Assembly: GCA_019058445.1 (NCBI GenBank)
Contig: JAHPZA010000009.1
Location: 310,001-374,000, forward strand
Direction: 5' to 3'
Source: Promethearchaeota archaeon
GTDB taxonomy: Archaea > Asgardarchaeota > Lokiarchaeia > Sigyniarchaeales > SOKP01
Length of the DNA stretch: 64,000 nt
Shown: positions 25,097 through 35,279 of the stretch, in pieces
How the letters are laid out: every line of letters begins with the position of its first letter
How positions within the stretch are numbered: position 1 is the stretch's first letter
Notes under the pieces: generated by a model
Database searches by the model: none
Told to the model about the DNA's origin: nothing
The model's input: the letters and a program-made list of their open reading frames with translations, nothing else
Position numbers and translations under genes: made by a program

Positions 25097-25789
25097 TTAA
25101 GCATACATCCCGTCAAAATCTCTTTTTCCTTTTGTGAGTTTATCTAATAAGTCTTGAGGTGAAAACATGCCATAAATATGTTCTTTTTCATTTATCATTG
25201 TATGGGGAACTCCCTGAATTTGGTATTTCATCGCAATGTCTTGATTGGCGTTAATATCAATGATATTGACTTTAATTTTTCCATCTGATAAAGTAGCAAA
25301 TAAATTTGCAATAGGTACAACTGTGGGACAATATGGGCATGTATGAGTAATAAACAATTTGATTTCTGATTTCCCGATTTTCTTAAGGTTTGTCATGATG
25401 GTGTCTTTGTAAAAAGAAACCGATCCAGAGAAATCTTGTAAACTTTTAATAAAAGGTGCTAATTCTGCTCCTGAAGGTTCTGCGGTATACCGTATGACTT
25501 CCCGATCTTTTTCATCTATAAAAAGAATAGTTGGAATTCTTACAACCTTATATTTTTCTACGATGTCAGGATTCTCCTCAGTGGAGTATTCTTCAACATC
25601 TAATTTACCATTAGAGTGCTGTTCCAATACATTCAACAAATTAAAAGTGCTATCACATGCCATACACTGTCTAATTTTTGTTCCATCGTCTTGAGTTTTG
25701 AAATCGGTAAATAATTTTAAAGAGACTCTGTCTTTCAATTTAGCCATTTCATTTATTATAAGTTTTTCATTTTGAACTATGTAGGACAT
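25097..25789 (-). CDS. protein disulfide oxidoreductase, two thioredoxin folds
   Basis: 230 residues, first gene of the PDO-PDO-trxB operon (34 nt before the next). The N-terminal site is CMAC and the C-terminal one CPYC in LFITHTCPYCPTV, with RIPTILF and GVPHTMI as cis-Pro strands. Identity to its neighbour is obvious along the entire length, indicating a tandem duplication. The different first site (CMAC versus CMDC) may tune redox potential. The 221-bp spacer upstream is A+T-rich with no further gene. Confidence 0.9.
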   Translation of the reverse strand: MSYIVQNEKLIINEMAKLKDRVSLKLFTDFKTQDDGTKIRQCMACDSTFNLLNVLEQHSNGKLDVEEYSTEENPDIVEKYKVVRIPTILFIDEKDREVIRYTAEPSGAELAPFIKSLQDFSGSVSFYKDTIMTNLKKIGKSEIKLFITHTCPYCPTVVPIANLFATLSDGKIKVNIIDINANQDIAMKYQIQGVPHTMINEKEHIYGMFSPQDLLDKLTKGKRDFDGMYA

Positions 25790-26011
25790 CTTTAAATCTA
25801 CTCTTTGTGATTTAACCTAAGATAATTTAGGCAATTTAATATAAAAATCTTTTATACTCTAATCTATAAGAAAATAGCATAAAAAGGTTATTCTAATAAA
25901 AATAAAATTATCATTTCAATTTATAAAATAAAAAAATAGGACTCTTGAAGAAATGATATTATATTTATCATCTAATCAACGAATGAAATAAAAAAAAGAT
26001 TTGAAGATAAT

Positions 26012-27820
26012 CTAGTTAAGATGTTTTTTAATATAATCTATTGTCTTTGTTAAGAGAGGGATTTTTTCTTCCCAATTAAACATTGCCGAAATATGGCCTG
26101 CCTTTTCAAACAAATTAAATTCATGAGGGTGATTTTTTTCTTTAAGTTTGTCAATAAATCTTTCGATTGGTTCTATTGGGCATCTTGTGTCATTTTTACC
26201 CCCCATTATCATTACAGGAGCCTTTATATCAGAAACAAATGTAATTGGACTTCGATCTAAATATAACTGCTTTAATTCTTTTCGTGGTTTTCCTCCAAAC
26301 AGAGCCGCTTCAAATTGTTGGAAGAATAGATCTGATAATTTATACATATGAAGCCAGTCCACGACAGGTACCAAAGAAACTCCTGTAACAAAAACATTGG
26401 GTTTTTTTGTTAGTGCTATTAATGTCATGTAGCCACCATAGGAAGCACCAGTTATACTCAATTTAGATCCATCAATTTCTGATCGTTCTTTCAGCCATTT
26501 TGCTCCGTAGACAACATCTTCTAAATCTCCACCCCCAGGATCACCTATATCCAAATTTTGGAATTCCGTACCATAACCCGTTGATCCTCTATAGTTCGGA
26601 GCTAAAACTGCCATACCATTCTGGGAAAAAGCTTGGTGGTTCATTCCGTAAATCCAAGAATCACTAGTCTGACTCCAAGGTCCACCGTGGATATGCATTA
26701 CTGCAGGAATTTTTGCTTTTTCAGAAATAGCAGGAATATACCACCCATGGATTTTATGTCCATCAAACGAATCATACCATATAGACTGAGGAGGGGTAAA
26801 TTTTGTAATATCTATATTAAAATCTCTTGTGGTAAGAGGCTTTATGGACTCTGTTCCTAATTCGTGAATATATAATCCATAAGGATCTTTTAGTGAAGAA
26901 TGTAATGTAATGATTTTTTTACCATCCTTACTAATTTTTGGCCACTCAACAGTACCTATTGGAAATGGAAGAGGTTCCTCAACACTGACTCCAATAGGAT
27001 GACCACGTAAAGTTGATCGCCCATGTTTAGCTACAATATAATAAATCTTATCACCTTTAGGGCTCCAAACAGCTCCACCAAAATAAGGATTGGCATCCTC
27101 CTCTTGATCTAACTCTAGCATGATAGAGTCTTCCCCTTGAAATTCTTGGATATAGAGTCTTCCCCGCCCAGTTGCTTCGCTAAATAAAGCTAACTTTTTA
27201 TCATCAGAAGACCACGAAGGAATCCCATCTCTTGTATCTTTTTTAATACTATAAATAATAATATCAGATGGATCTTTTCTATTTATAACAGATACTTCAG
27301 TATCTATAAAACTTTTGATGGATGTACAAGCAAACCATTTAGCATCATGAGAATAATGTAAGTCGTATAGTATTGGTCCCTTATAATCCAGAATGTACGA
27401 TTCTTCAGTTTTAAGATTAATTGTTTCTATACCTCCGCCTTTAGGGGATATAATTGTGCGGGAAATCTCCATTCCATCAGGATTCCATGAAATTCCCATT
27501 GTTCTATAAGGATTTATGCTTATTTGTTTTTTCTCTCCATCTTCAGTTGAAAGGTTGAAAAGATGAGAGATTTCATCTCCATCTTTATCCATGGGATAAA
27601 CAATATATTTACCGTCTGGTGATAAATTACCTCCTAGGATGGATTGATTCTCCTTAGTTAATTGCTTAGGCCCTTTACTTAAATCTGTGGGAAGGAGATA
27701 TAGTTGTAGCAAACCAGTATTATTAGAGGAATAAATAATGTATTTACAATTCTCATCTGTATCAAAACTCCAAATAATAGGAATCTTAACAATATCTTCA
27801 ATTGTGATGCTAATTTTCAT
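26012..27820 (-). CDS. S9 family prolyl oligopeptidase / acylaminoacyl peptidase
   Basis: 602 residues. The N-terminal two thirds are WD-like propeller blades (repeated SPDGKYIVYP, SWNPDGMEIS, WSSDDKKLALFS, WSPKGDKIYYI). The C-terminal alpha/beta hydrolase has HIHGGPWSQ, the nucleophile motif GASYGGYM, and Asp and His in GGKNDTRCPI and EKAGHISAM. The lack of a signal peptide puts it in the cytosol. It cleaves short peptides and is probably a house-keeping protease. It is the last gene of the long TCA-containing minus-strand run, about 95 nt after acnA, and is possibly co-transcribed by read-through only. Confidence 0.92.
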   Translation of the reverse strand: MKISITIEDIVKIPIIWSFDTDENCKYIIYSSNNTGLLQLYLLPTDLSKGPKQLTKENQSILGGNLSPDGKYIVYPMDKDGDEISHLFNLSTEDGEKKQISINPYRTMGISWNPDGMEISRTIISPKGGGIETINLKTEESYILDYKGPILYDLHYSHDAKWFACTSIKSFIDTEVSVINRKDPSDIIIYSIKKDTRDGIPSWSSDDKKLALFSEATGRGRLYIQEFQGEDSIMLELDQEEDANPYFGGAVWSPKGDKIYYIVAKHGRSTLRGHPIGVSVEEPLPFPIGTVEWPKISKDGKKIITLHSSLKDPYGLYIHELGTESIKPLTTRDFNIDITKFTPPQSIWYDSFDGHKIHGWYIPAISEKAKIPAVMHIHGGPWSQTSDSWIYGMNHQAFSQNGMAVLAPNYRGSTGYGTEFQNLDIGDPGGGDLEDVVYGAKWLKERSEIDGSKLSITGASYGGYMTLIALTKKPNVFVTGVSLVPVVDWLHMYKLSDLFFQQFEAALFGGKPRKELKQLYLDRSPITFVSDIKAPVMIMGGKNDTRCPIEPIERFIDKLKEKNHPHEFNLFEKAGHISAMFNWEEKIPLLTKTIDYIKKHLN

Positions 27821-27914
27821 TCACCTATGATTTTTTAGTTCATAAAAATTTGATTTCGATTAGGTTAAGTATAGTTTAGATTTGAATTAAATTATTTGAA
27901 TTTTTTTTGCAATA

Positions 27915-30590
27915 TTACAAACTCTCTTTTAAGATATTCCTTAAAACTGTATGTAAAATTCCTCCATTCTTATAATATTCGATATCAACAGGAGTATCTA
28001 ATCTCGCAACTACTTTAAAAGTTTTTTCTTGTCCATTATCAGATTTAGCAATAACAGTCAACTCCCCTTGCGGGACTATTTCTTTAATCCCTAATATTTC
28101 ATAGGTTTCATTACCTATAAGTCCTAATGAATTTGCATTCTCACCATCTTTAAATTGAAGAGGTAAAACTCCCATTCCGACAAGATTACTTCTATGAATT
28201 CTTTCAAATGATTCAGCTAACACAGCTTTAATGCCTAATAATTGTGTTCCCTTTGCTGCCCAATCCCTTGAACTGCCCATGCCATAATCACCGCCCGCAA
28301 GGATTAATAACGGAATACCTTTCTTTTCATAGTCCATAGCCGCATCATAGATAGGAACTACAGTCCCCGATATATGATTAATGGTCCATCCTCCTTCTTT
28401 ATCCACGAGTTTATTTCTAATTCTTATATTTCCAAATGTACCTCGCATCATTACTTCATGATTTCCCCTTCTTGATCCAAATGAATTGAAATCTTTCACA
28501 TCTATTCCTTTTGAAATTAGATATTGCCCTGCGGGCATATCTTCTGGAATGGCTCCAGCCGGAGAGATGTGATCAGTTGTAACACTTACCCCCAATAATG
28601 CTAGTACTTTAGAGTTTTGAATGTTCTCCAAGGGGGGTTCATGAATTGGAAAATCTAGAAAAAATGGAGGTTCACGAATATATGTTGATTTTTCATCCCA
28701 CTTATACACCTCATCTTCAGGAGGATTGAGTTGATTCCAAAGATCCCATCCTTTAAAAATTTCACTATATTCCTTAGTAAATAAATCAGGACCGACAAAT
28801 TCATTAGTTAATTTTCTGATTTCATCGGCACTTGGCCAAATATCTTTTAAATATACGGGGTTATCGCTTTTATCTACACCTAATGGATCCTGGTACAAAT
28901 TTATCGCAACCGTACCTGCCAAAGCAAATGCTACAACCAGAGGAGGAGAAGCGAGATAGTTTGCTCTTACATGAGGACTAATCCGACCTTCAAAATTTCT
29001 ATTACCACTTAACACCGCAGCGGCAACGAGATCATGTTTATTTATTTCCTTAACAAACTCATCCTTTAAAGGACCACTATTTCCAATACAAGTTGTGCAT
29101 CCATAACCCACTAAATTAAATCCTAATTGTTCGAGGTAGGACATTAGACCTGAATTTTTCATATAATCAGTTACCACTCGGGACCCTGGTGCGAAACTAG
29201 TCTTTACATGATTAGGGACTTTTAAACCTCTTTCTAATGCATTTCTAGCTAACAAACCTGCTCCGATCATTACCGAAGGATTAGATGTATTGGTGCATGA
29301 TGTAATAGCAGCAATTATTACTGCCCCATGATTTAATTTATCCCCTCTGGAAATATTATTTGTTTCATTTGGTTTATTAAACATTGTTTTCATGCTCTCT
29401 AAAAATGTTTTTTTCATTTCTGGAAGCAGTATTCTGTCTTGGGGTCGCTTCGGACCTGCTAGACTTGGTTCCACCTTACTTAAATCAACTTCTATATATT
29501 CGCTAAATTCTGGCGTAGGTGATTCTTTCGAATAAAATATTCCGACTTTCTTCAAGTACTTTTCCACTAAATCAATTTGCTCATCCTTTCTCCCACTTAA
29601 TTTTAAATAATATAGAGTCTCCTCATCAACAGGAAAAAAACCCATAGTTGCCCCATATTCGGGAGACATATTGGCAATTGTTGCTCTGTCTGCTAAACTT
29701 AACTCTTTTAAGCTAGGTCCATAAAACTCAACAAACTTTCCAACAACTCCATGTTTTCTTAGGATTTGAGTAATAGTTAACACCACATCTGTTGCTGTCA
29801 CTCCAGATTTTATTTCCCCTATTAATTTAACTCCAACAACTTCAGGTATGGGCATATAATAAGGCTGACCTAAAAGAACTGCCTCTGCTTCAATACCACC
29901 CACACCCCACCCTAAAACACCTAAACTATTAATCATAGTAGTATGAGAATCTGTTCCTACTAAAGTATCTGGAAAGGAAATATTTTCTCCATTCACTTTT
30001 CTTAAATGCACTACTGAAGCTAAATACTCTAAATTAACTTGATGGCAAATACCTCGACTAGTGGGAACTACCCTAAAATTATTAAATACGCTCTGTGCCC
30101 ATTTTAAAAATAAATATCTTTCACGATTGCGCTCCATCTCCATTTCTTCATTTTTTTGAATCGCATTTTCAGTCCCATAAAAGTCAACTTGTATAGAGTG
30201 GTCAATTACTAAATCAGCAGGTACTACAGGATTTATTCGGGAAGGATCTCCTCCAGCTCTTTCCATAGCGGAACGTAGTGCTGCTAAATCAACCATCGCT
30301 GGAACACCCGTAAAATCTTGAAGGAGAACTCGAGATGGTATATACGGAATTTCCACTACATTATCACTATTTGGTACCCAGTTTAATAGGGCGAGAACAT
30401 GATCTTTAGTAATAAGCTCATCATCTAAATTTCTTACCATATTTTCTAGCAAAATTCGGAGAGAATAAGGTAATCTACTAATGTCTCCTAAATCTAAATC
30501 TTTTAATTTTTGAATATTATATATTGCAGTAACTCCTAGCTTGGTCTCTAAATTCTGCTTTAGTTTACGTTTTAATTCAAAACCATCCAA
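27915..30590 (-). CDS. acnA: aconitate hydratase A
   Basis: 891 residues, typical of the AcnA/IRP1 family. The [4Fe-4S] ligands are in ITSCTNTSNPSV and GYGCTTCIGNSG. Active-site blocks include VGTDSHTTMINSLGVLGWGVGG, the swivel-domain GGDYGMGSSRDWAAKG and SFERIHRSNLVGMGVLPL. It isomerises citrate to isocitrate. The gene follows citrate synthase by 61 nt on the same strand. The isocitrate dehydrogenase expected to follow is not present in the window. Confidence 0.97.
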   Translation of the reverse strand: MDGFELKRKLKQNLETKLGVTAIYNIQKLKDLDLGDISRLPYSLRILLENMVRNLDDELITKDHVLALLNWVPNSDNVVEIPYIPSRVLLQDFTGVPAMVDLAALRSAMERAGGDPSRINPVVPADLVIDHSIQVDFYGTENAIQKNEEMEMERNRERYLFLKWAQSVFNNFRVVPTSRGICHQVNLEYLASVVHLRKVNGENISFPDTLVGTDSHTTMINSLGVLGWGVGGIEAEAVLLGQPYYMPIPEVVGVKLIGEIKSGVTATDVVLTITQILRKHGVVGKFVEFYGPSLKELSLADRATIANMSPEYGATMGFFPVDEETLYYLKLSGRKDEQIDLVEKYLKKVGIFYSKESPTPEFSEYIEVDLSKVEPSLAGPKRPQDRILLPEMKKTFLESMKTMFNKPNETNNISRGDKLNHGAVIIAAITSCTNTSNPSVMIGAGLLARNALERGLKVPNHVKTSFAPGSRVVTDYMKNSGLMSYLEQLGFNLVGYGCTTCIGNSGPLKDEFVKEINKHDLVAAAVLSGNRNFEGRISPHVRANYLASPPLVVAFALAGTVAINLYQDPLGVDKSDNPVYLKDIWPSADEIRKLTNEFVGPDLFTKEYSEIFKGWDLWNQLNPPEDEVYKWDEKSTYIREPPFFLDFPIHEPPLENIQNSKVLALLGVSVTTDHISPAGAIPEDMPAGQYLISKGIDVKDFNSFGSRRGNHEVMMRGTFGNIRIRNKLVDKEGGWTINHISGTVVPIYDAAMDYEKKGIPLLILAGGDYGMGSSRDWAAKGTQLLGIKAVLAESFERIHRSNLVGMGVLPLQFKDGENANSLGLIGNETYEILGIKEIVPQGELTVIAKSDNGQEKTFKVVARLDTPVDIEYYKNGGILHTVLRNILKESL

Positions 30591-30651
30591 TTATATCACT
30601 TAACAATTTCTCTATTAAATTGAATAAGATTAAAAATAATATTTAAATCTG

Positions 30652-31923
30652 TTATCTTTCGTGCATTGTTATATAATTCTTATCAAGCTCACCTATATAA
30701 CGAAGTCGAGGTCTGATAAGTTTATTATCCGAAAGCTGTTCAATTGCATGAGCGACCCATCCTGCACTTCTTGACGCAGCAAATAAAGGGGTAAATAAGG
30801 GCGTAGGAATTCCTAAAATATGCAAGAGCCCTGCTGAATACAAGTCCACATTAGGGTAAATTTTTTTAGTGTTTATCATATATTCAGTTAATAACTCGGT
30901 CATTTCAAAGATATTATCTATTTCTCCATGTTCCGTATCATGTACCAGATCTGGAATACTTTCAATAATTTCACCTCTTTCCCAGCGTTCCCAGAAAAAT
31001 TTTGATATTTCACGCAGAATTTTTGCTCGAGGATCCCAAGTCTTATAAACTCTGTGTCCAAATCCCATAATTTTTTCTTTGTTTTCCAATTTAGTTTTTA
31101 GCCACGGCAAGACATCCTCCTTTTTTTTTATTTCTTCCAACATCATTCTTACAACTCTCTCATTTGCACCTCCATGTAATGGGCCTCTGAGAGTACCAAT
31201 TGCACTAGTAATCCCGCTGTATATATCTGATAAAGTAGAAACAGTTACTCTACATGAGAAGGTAGATGAATTAATTGAATGATCGGCATGACAGATTAAC
31301 ACATCGTCGAAGGCCTTTTCGATATCTCCACTAGGCTCTCTCCCAGTCATCATATAATAATAATTGGCAGCGTGAGAAAGTTCTTCAGATGGTTCAATTA
31401 ATGGTAAATTAGTTTGGATCCTGTGTGAAAATGCCAATACAGTTGGAATTTTTGCGATGATTCTAATACCCTTTCGGATATTTGCCTCTTCTGTGAAGAT
31501 ATAGTCGTCAGGATCGTAAAGAGATAATGCCGAAATGGATGTACGTAATAGTTCAATCCGAGTAGTGTTCCTCGGATAACTTTTAAGAATAGTCAAAATA
31601 TTGTCGGGGATATTTCGCTCTTTGATTAATTGATCTTTGAAAGAACTTAATTGATTTTTAGATGGTAGCCGACCATAAATTAAAAGATAAGCTACCTCTT
31701 CAAATGTTGAATTATTCACTAAATCCTCAAGTGAATAACCTCTGTAATATAATTTTCCGTGATCTCCATCAATGAAAGTAATCAGGCTATCATCCACGTA
31801 TATTCCTACTAATCCTTTATATGTTTTAGAGCGATCAAGTTCACATAACTGTGATTCTTCCTCCTCATAATCCTCACATACAAAAGTATCTGGTGTTTCA
31901 CATTTACTTGGATGTTGACTCAT
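30652..31923 (-). CDS. gltA: citrate synthase
   Basis: 423 residues, slightly long for the archaeal type II enzyme because of an acidic Cys-containing N-terminal 30 residues (KCETPDTFVCEDYEEEESQ) not seen in the standard family. The catalytic blocks are ADHSINSSTFSCRV, GPLHGGANERV and GFGHRVYKTWDPRAKIL, with a C-terminal RLRYIGELDKNYI. It condenses oxaloacetate and acetyl-CoA. It lies between the FMN dehydrogenase and aconitase. A 2-methylcitrate synthase is an alternative, but the TCA context favours citrate. Confidence 0.94.
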   Translation of the reverse strand: MSQHPSKCETPDTFVCEDYEEEESQLCELDRSKTYKGLVGIYVDDSLITFIDGDHGKLYYRGYSLEDLVNNSTFEEVAYLLIYGRLPSKNQLSSFKDQLIKERNIPDNILTILKSYPRNTTRIELLRTSISALSLYDPDDYIFTEEANIRKGIRIIAKIPTVLAFSHRIQTNLPLIEPSEELSHAANYYYMMTGREPSGDIEKAFDDVLICHADHSINSSTFSCRVTVSTLSDIYSGITSAIGTLRGPLHGGANERVVRMMLEEIKKKEDVLPWLKTKLENKEKIMGFGHRVYKTWDPRAKILREISKFFWERWERGEIIESIPDLVHDTEHGEIDNIFEMTELLTEYMINTKKIYPNVDLYSAGLLHILGIPTPLFTPLFAASRSAGWVAHAIEQLSDNKLIRPRLRYIGELDKNYITMHER

Positions 31924-32045
31924 AATTGAAAAACCTTTTTTGTCATATTTCTTTGGTAATTTACCTTTAATGAACTTAAATTGATATTTAATTCTAATTT
32001 TTATAAAAAATTAATAGAAAAGATGTAGGAAAAAACAATAAGAAG

Positions 32046-33098
32046 TTAAACTAAAATATCTGGTGTGATCTCTGCTAAAGATTTTACACCCGTCATTTTC
32101 ATTGCTTTGGCTAAGGTTTTTTGTAGATATTCCATTTGTAATCTAACTCCCAATATTCCAGCTCCCACAGCAGCTCTTACTAAGTCTCGTCCTATGAGTA
32201 CCGCATCAGCACCTAATGCTAACATTTTTAATACATCATAACCATTTCTAATTCCTCCATCGGCTAAAATCATAATTTTGTCTTCCACCTCAGCTACAAT
32301 ATCAGGAAGTACATCAGCAGTTCCGGGTGTGTGGTCAAGTACTCGTCCTCCATGATTAGAGACCACAATGGCAGATGCTCCTACCTCAACAGCAGCTAAT
32401 GCGTCTTCACTACACATAATCCCCTTAATAATAACAGGTAATGACGTTGATTTCACTAATTCTTCAAGGTCTTCCACACTTTTACGATAAATGGGTCTAT
32501 CGTATTTCACCATGGCATAAGAACCACACCCATCGATATCTGTTCCTACAGCAATAGCTCCTGCGACTTCTGCCTTTTTAAAAAATTTAATAATAAGATC
32601 TTGATCACGGGGTTTAACAATTTTAACACCCCACCCATTTGCTTCGGCTATGGCATCAATCCCCCAAGTATTTTCTAATGAATAGGAATAAGAGTCTCCA
32701 CGCCATCCTACTGTTTTAGCTTCTTTGCACCCAAACACAACTGATCTACAAAACCCTTTTTCAGTAATTACTTCTTCACCTCCAAAGCTATTTACTCCAG
32801 CTACACTTGCTCCCATTATCGGCATTGATAATGCTCTCCCGAAAAAAAAGAATTTCGTATCAGGTTCAAAATGAGGTCCTATTACCCTCATTTTAAGCTT
32901 AATTTTTTTTAGGGCAAGAAAATTATTATGAAAGCTTGAGCCGCTTCCAACCCCTCCAATTCCAAGAGGCTTTCCATAACTATGACCCTGACATAATCTT
33001 GTATCCAGACCGTCACAATTCCTATATACTCCACAGATGCCTTTTAATTTGTCTCGTGCTTTTTCTCTAACGTCCGGAAGTGTGATATTTCCTGACAA
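32046..33098 (-). CDS. FMN-dependent alpha-hydroxy acid dehydrogenase
   Basis: 350 residues of an FMN TIM barrel. Family motifs are VVSNHGGRVLDHTPG (the conserved SNHGG with the catalytic His), ADGGIRNGYDVLKMLALGADAVLIGRDLVR for the FMN phosphate loop, and PVIIKGIMCSEDA, where the conserved Lys sits. The N-terminal third is Cys-rich (ICGVYRNCDGLDTRLCQG) and unlike lactate oxidase, and could hold an extra redox site. Type 2 isopentenyl-diphosphate isomerase is related but lacks the SNHGGR motif. The substrate is not known. Being between fumC and gltA, it could oxidise a C4 hydroxyacid, which is inference. Confidence 0.8.
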   Translation of the reverse strand: MSGNITLPDVREKARDKLKGICGVYRNCDGLDTRLCQGHSYGKPLGIGGVGSGSSFHNNFLALKKIKLKMRVIGPHFEPDTKFFFFGRALSMPIMGASVAGVNSFGGEEVITEKGFCRSVVFGCKEAKTVGWRGDSYSYSLENTWGIDAIAEANGWGVKIVKPRDQDLIIKFFKKAEVAGAIAVGTDIDGCGSYAMVKYDRPIYRKSVEDLEELVKSTSLPVIIKGIMCSEDALAAVEVGASAIVVSNHGGRVLDHTPGTADVLPDIVAEVEDKIMILADGGIRNGYDVLKMLALGADAVLIGRDLVRAAVGAGILGVRLQMEYLQKTLAKAMKMTGVKSLAEITPDILV

Positions 33099-33118
33099 AT
33101 CTCATTCCACCCGTATTA

Positions 33119-34510
33119 TTAAACCATCTTTTTGGGATCTAATAAAGTATCTAAATCCTCATCAAATTCTAAGCCCATTTCCATTATCACTTCTTTGATA
33201 GTTTTTCCCTCATTGAATGCTTTTTGTGCGATTACCGAACATTTATCGTAGCCGATGTAAGGACTTAGATTTGTAACTAACATAATGAGTTTTTCTAATT
33301 GCGAATTTATTTGAATTTTATTAGCTTTCAAATCCAATAAACAATTTTCTATAAAAGATTGAATTGCATTACTTAAAATCTGAATTGAATCGAGAATATT
33401 GTATATTATAATAGGTTTACATATGTTAAGATCCAAAATGCTTCCATACCCCTCGCCAAAAGATACAATAGCATCATTTCCAAACACCTGTATGCATACT
33501 TGAATAAGAGCCTCCGATTGAGTTGGATTAGTTTTTCCAGGCATTATGGAGGATCCCGGCTCATTTTGTGGCAAAATCAATTCAGAGAGCCCCGCCCGAG
33601 GTCCGCTCCCCATCCATCTAATATCATTTGCCATTTTCATTAATGAAAGTGATAATTGTCTTAATGCCGCACTGGCATTAACAAGGGTATTATGAGAAGC
33701 GATACCTTCAGCTTTTACAGGGTTTAGCTTAATAGGGTACTTAGTAATTTCAGATAATTTTCTAACCACAATTTTCGCAAAATCTTTATGAGCATTAATT
33801 CCTGTCCCTAAAGCAGTTCCTCCTAATGGAATATAACACAACTCATCGAACACATATTTAAGTCTTTTTTCACTGATTTCAATCTGTTTTCTATAAACCT
33901 CAAATTCCAATGAAATTGGGATAGGTACAGCATCCTGTAGGTGAGTTCTTCCGACTTTAATAATCCCATTAAAATCTCTGATTTTCTGGTTCAAAGTTTC
34001 AATTAAGTTTTTAATTACTGGAAAAAGCTTATTACTCAATAAATGTAGAACTGATACATGCATAGTTGTAGGGATTACATCGTTAGAAGATTGCCCTTTA
34101 TTCACGTGATCATTAGGGTGAACTGGATACTTTTTACCCATAGGATGTCCCATTATTTCATTTGCTCTATTAGCCAGAACTTCATTCATATTCATATTGG
34201 TCTGGGTACCAGATCCTGTTTGATAAATGTCAATAGGAAATTGATCAAAATGCTTATTTTCTTCTAATATTTCTTTCATTGATAAAAGAAGTGCATCTCC
34301 AATTCCCTTTTCTACTAATTTTAACTCTAAGTTAGCTAACAAACATGTTTTTTTAACTTCTGCAAGTGAGCGAATAAAGATATCTGGAAATCTTTTTTTG
34401 CTAATTTGGAAATTTTGAATGGCTCTTTGTGTATTTATACCCCAGTAAACATTACTAGGAACATTCATTTCGCCTAAAACATCCTTTTCTTTACGAAATT
34501 CTTCATTCAT
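33119..34510 (-). CDS. fumC: fumarate hydratase class II
   Basis: 463 residues, the expected length. It has GSGTQTNMNMNEVLANRA near residue 100, the signature GSSIMPGKTNPTQSE (family GSSxMPxKxNP) and GRTHLQDAVPIP. Class II needs no Fe-S cluster. Aspartase is a close relative; the sequence alone does not fully separate them, but the position between sdhB (overlap 8 nt) and the hydroxyacid dehydrogenase favours fumarase. Confidence 0.92.
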   Translation of the reverse strand: MNEEFRKEKDVLGEMNVPSNVYWGINTQRAIQNFQISKKRFPDIFIRSLAEVKKTCLLANLELKLVEKGIGDALLLSMKEILEENKHFDQFPIDIYQTGSGTQTNMNMNEVLANRANEIMGHPMGKKYPVHPNDHVNKGQSSNDVIPTTMHVSVLHLLSNKLFPVIKNLIETLNQKIRDFNGIIKVGRTHLQDAVPIPISLEFEVYRKQIEISEKRLKYVFDELCYIPLGGTALGTGINAHKDFAKIVVRKLSEITKYPIKLNPVKAEGIASHNTLVNASAALRQLSLSLMKMANDIRWMGSGPRAGLSELILPQNEPGSSIMPGKTNPTQSEALIQVCIQVFGNDAIVSFGEGYGSILDLNICKPIIIYNILDSIQILSNAIQSFIENCLLDLKANKIQINSQLEKLIMLVTNLSPYIGYDKCSVIAQKAFNEGKTIKEVIMEMGLEFDEDLDTLLDPKKMV

Positions 34511-35279
34511 TTTTGATCCACTTATCTCTTATATCTTTTATAGCAGTTCCGGGCATAATATTTTTAGGACAAACGCGATTACAAATAAAGAACTTCTCAC
34601 AAGCGGGTACGCCATCTTCTTTTATAATCCGCGAAACTACTTTCTGTTGCTTTTCTTTAGTTATTCGTGAATCATTTATAAATCTATCTGCCTTTGCGAG
34701 TTGGGCCGGTCCCAGATAACTTGGATTTTTATTACTAACAGGGCATGCCCAGCATAAGCCACATAGTATACAATATACTAATCTCTCAATTACTTTCATT
34801 TGGGTTGGAGATTGTTTTGATTCTGGTGCTACATCGTTCCATTCTCTTACCAAATAAGGTTCAATTTCTCGATAAAATTTCCAAAAGGGTTCCATATCTA
34901 CGACTAAATCTTTAAGAACTTTCATATTGGGCAATGGTTCAATTAAAATTTCATTCTCTTTATCCCAATATGAGTGATCTCCAAATTCAAACTCAGGTAT
35001 ATTGATTGACTTTTTCGCCGTTTTAAGTGTAGATACTTGCACTCTACATGCTAGCATAGGAACTTTATCTATTGTCATCCCACAAGAGCCACATATTGCT
35101 CCTCTACACGCATATCTAAAAGCGAGTGTAGAATCAAAATGATCTTGTATATAAAACAAAGCTTCAAGGACACTCATTCCTTTAGATATTGGAAGTTCAT
35201 ACCTTTCATAACGTATATCTCCATTTCCAGGATTTCTATAAACTAATAATTTGACATTTTTTGTCATTTCAATAAGCAC
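34503..35279 (-). CDS. sdhB: succinate dehydrogenase/fumarate reductase iron-sulfur subunit
   Basis: 258 residues. The [2Fe-2S] site is CRGAICGSCGM with a distal Cys in PMLAC. The [4Fe-4S] and [3Fe-4S] sites are CILCGLCWACPVS and CNRVCPKNIMPG. There is no fused HdrB-like domain and no hydrophobic tail. It overlaps sdhA by 11 nt and fumC by 8 nt, so it is part of a tightly coupled operon. No membrane-anchor genes (sdhC/D) follow; electrons must leave by another route, or the anchors lie elsewhere. Confidence 0.95.
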   Translation of the reverse strand: MLIEMTKNVKLLVYRNPGNGDIRYERYELPISKGMSVLEALFYIQDHFDSTLAFRYACRGAICGSCGMTIDKVPMLACRVQVSTLKTAKKSINIPEFEFGDHSYWDKENEILIEPLPNMKVLKDLVVDMEPFWKFYREIEPYLVREWNDVAPESKQSPTQMKVIERLVYCILCGLCWACPVSNKNPSYLGPAQLAKADRFINDSRITKEKQQKVVSRIIKEDGVPACEKFFICNRVCPKNIMPGTAIKDIRDKWIKNE

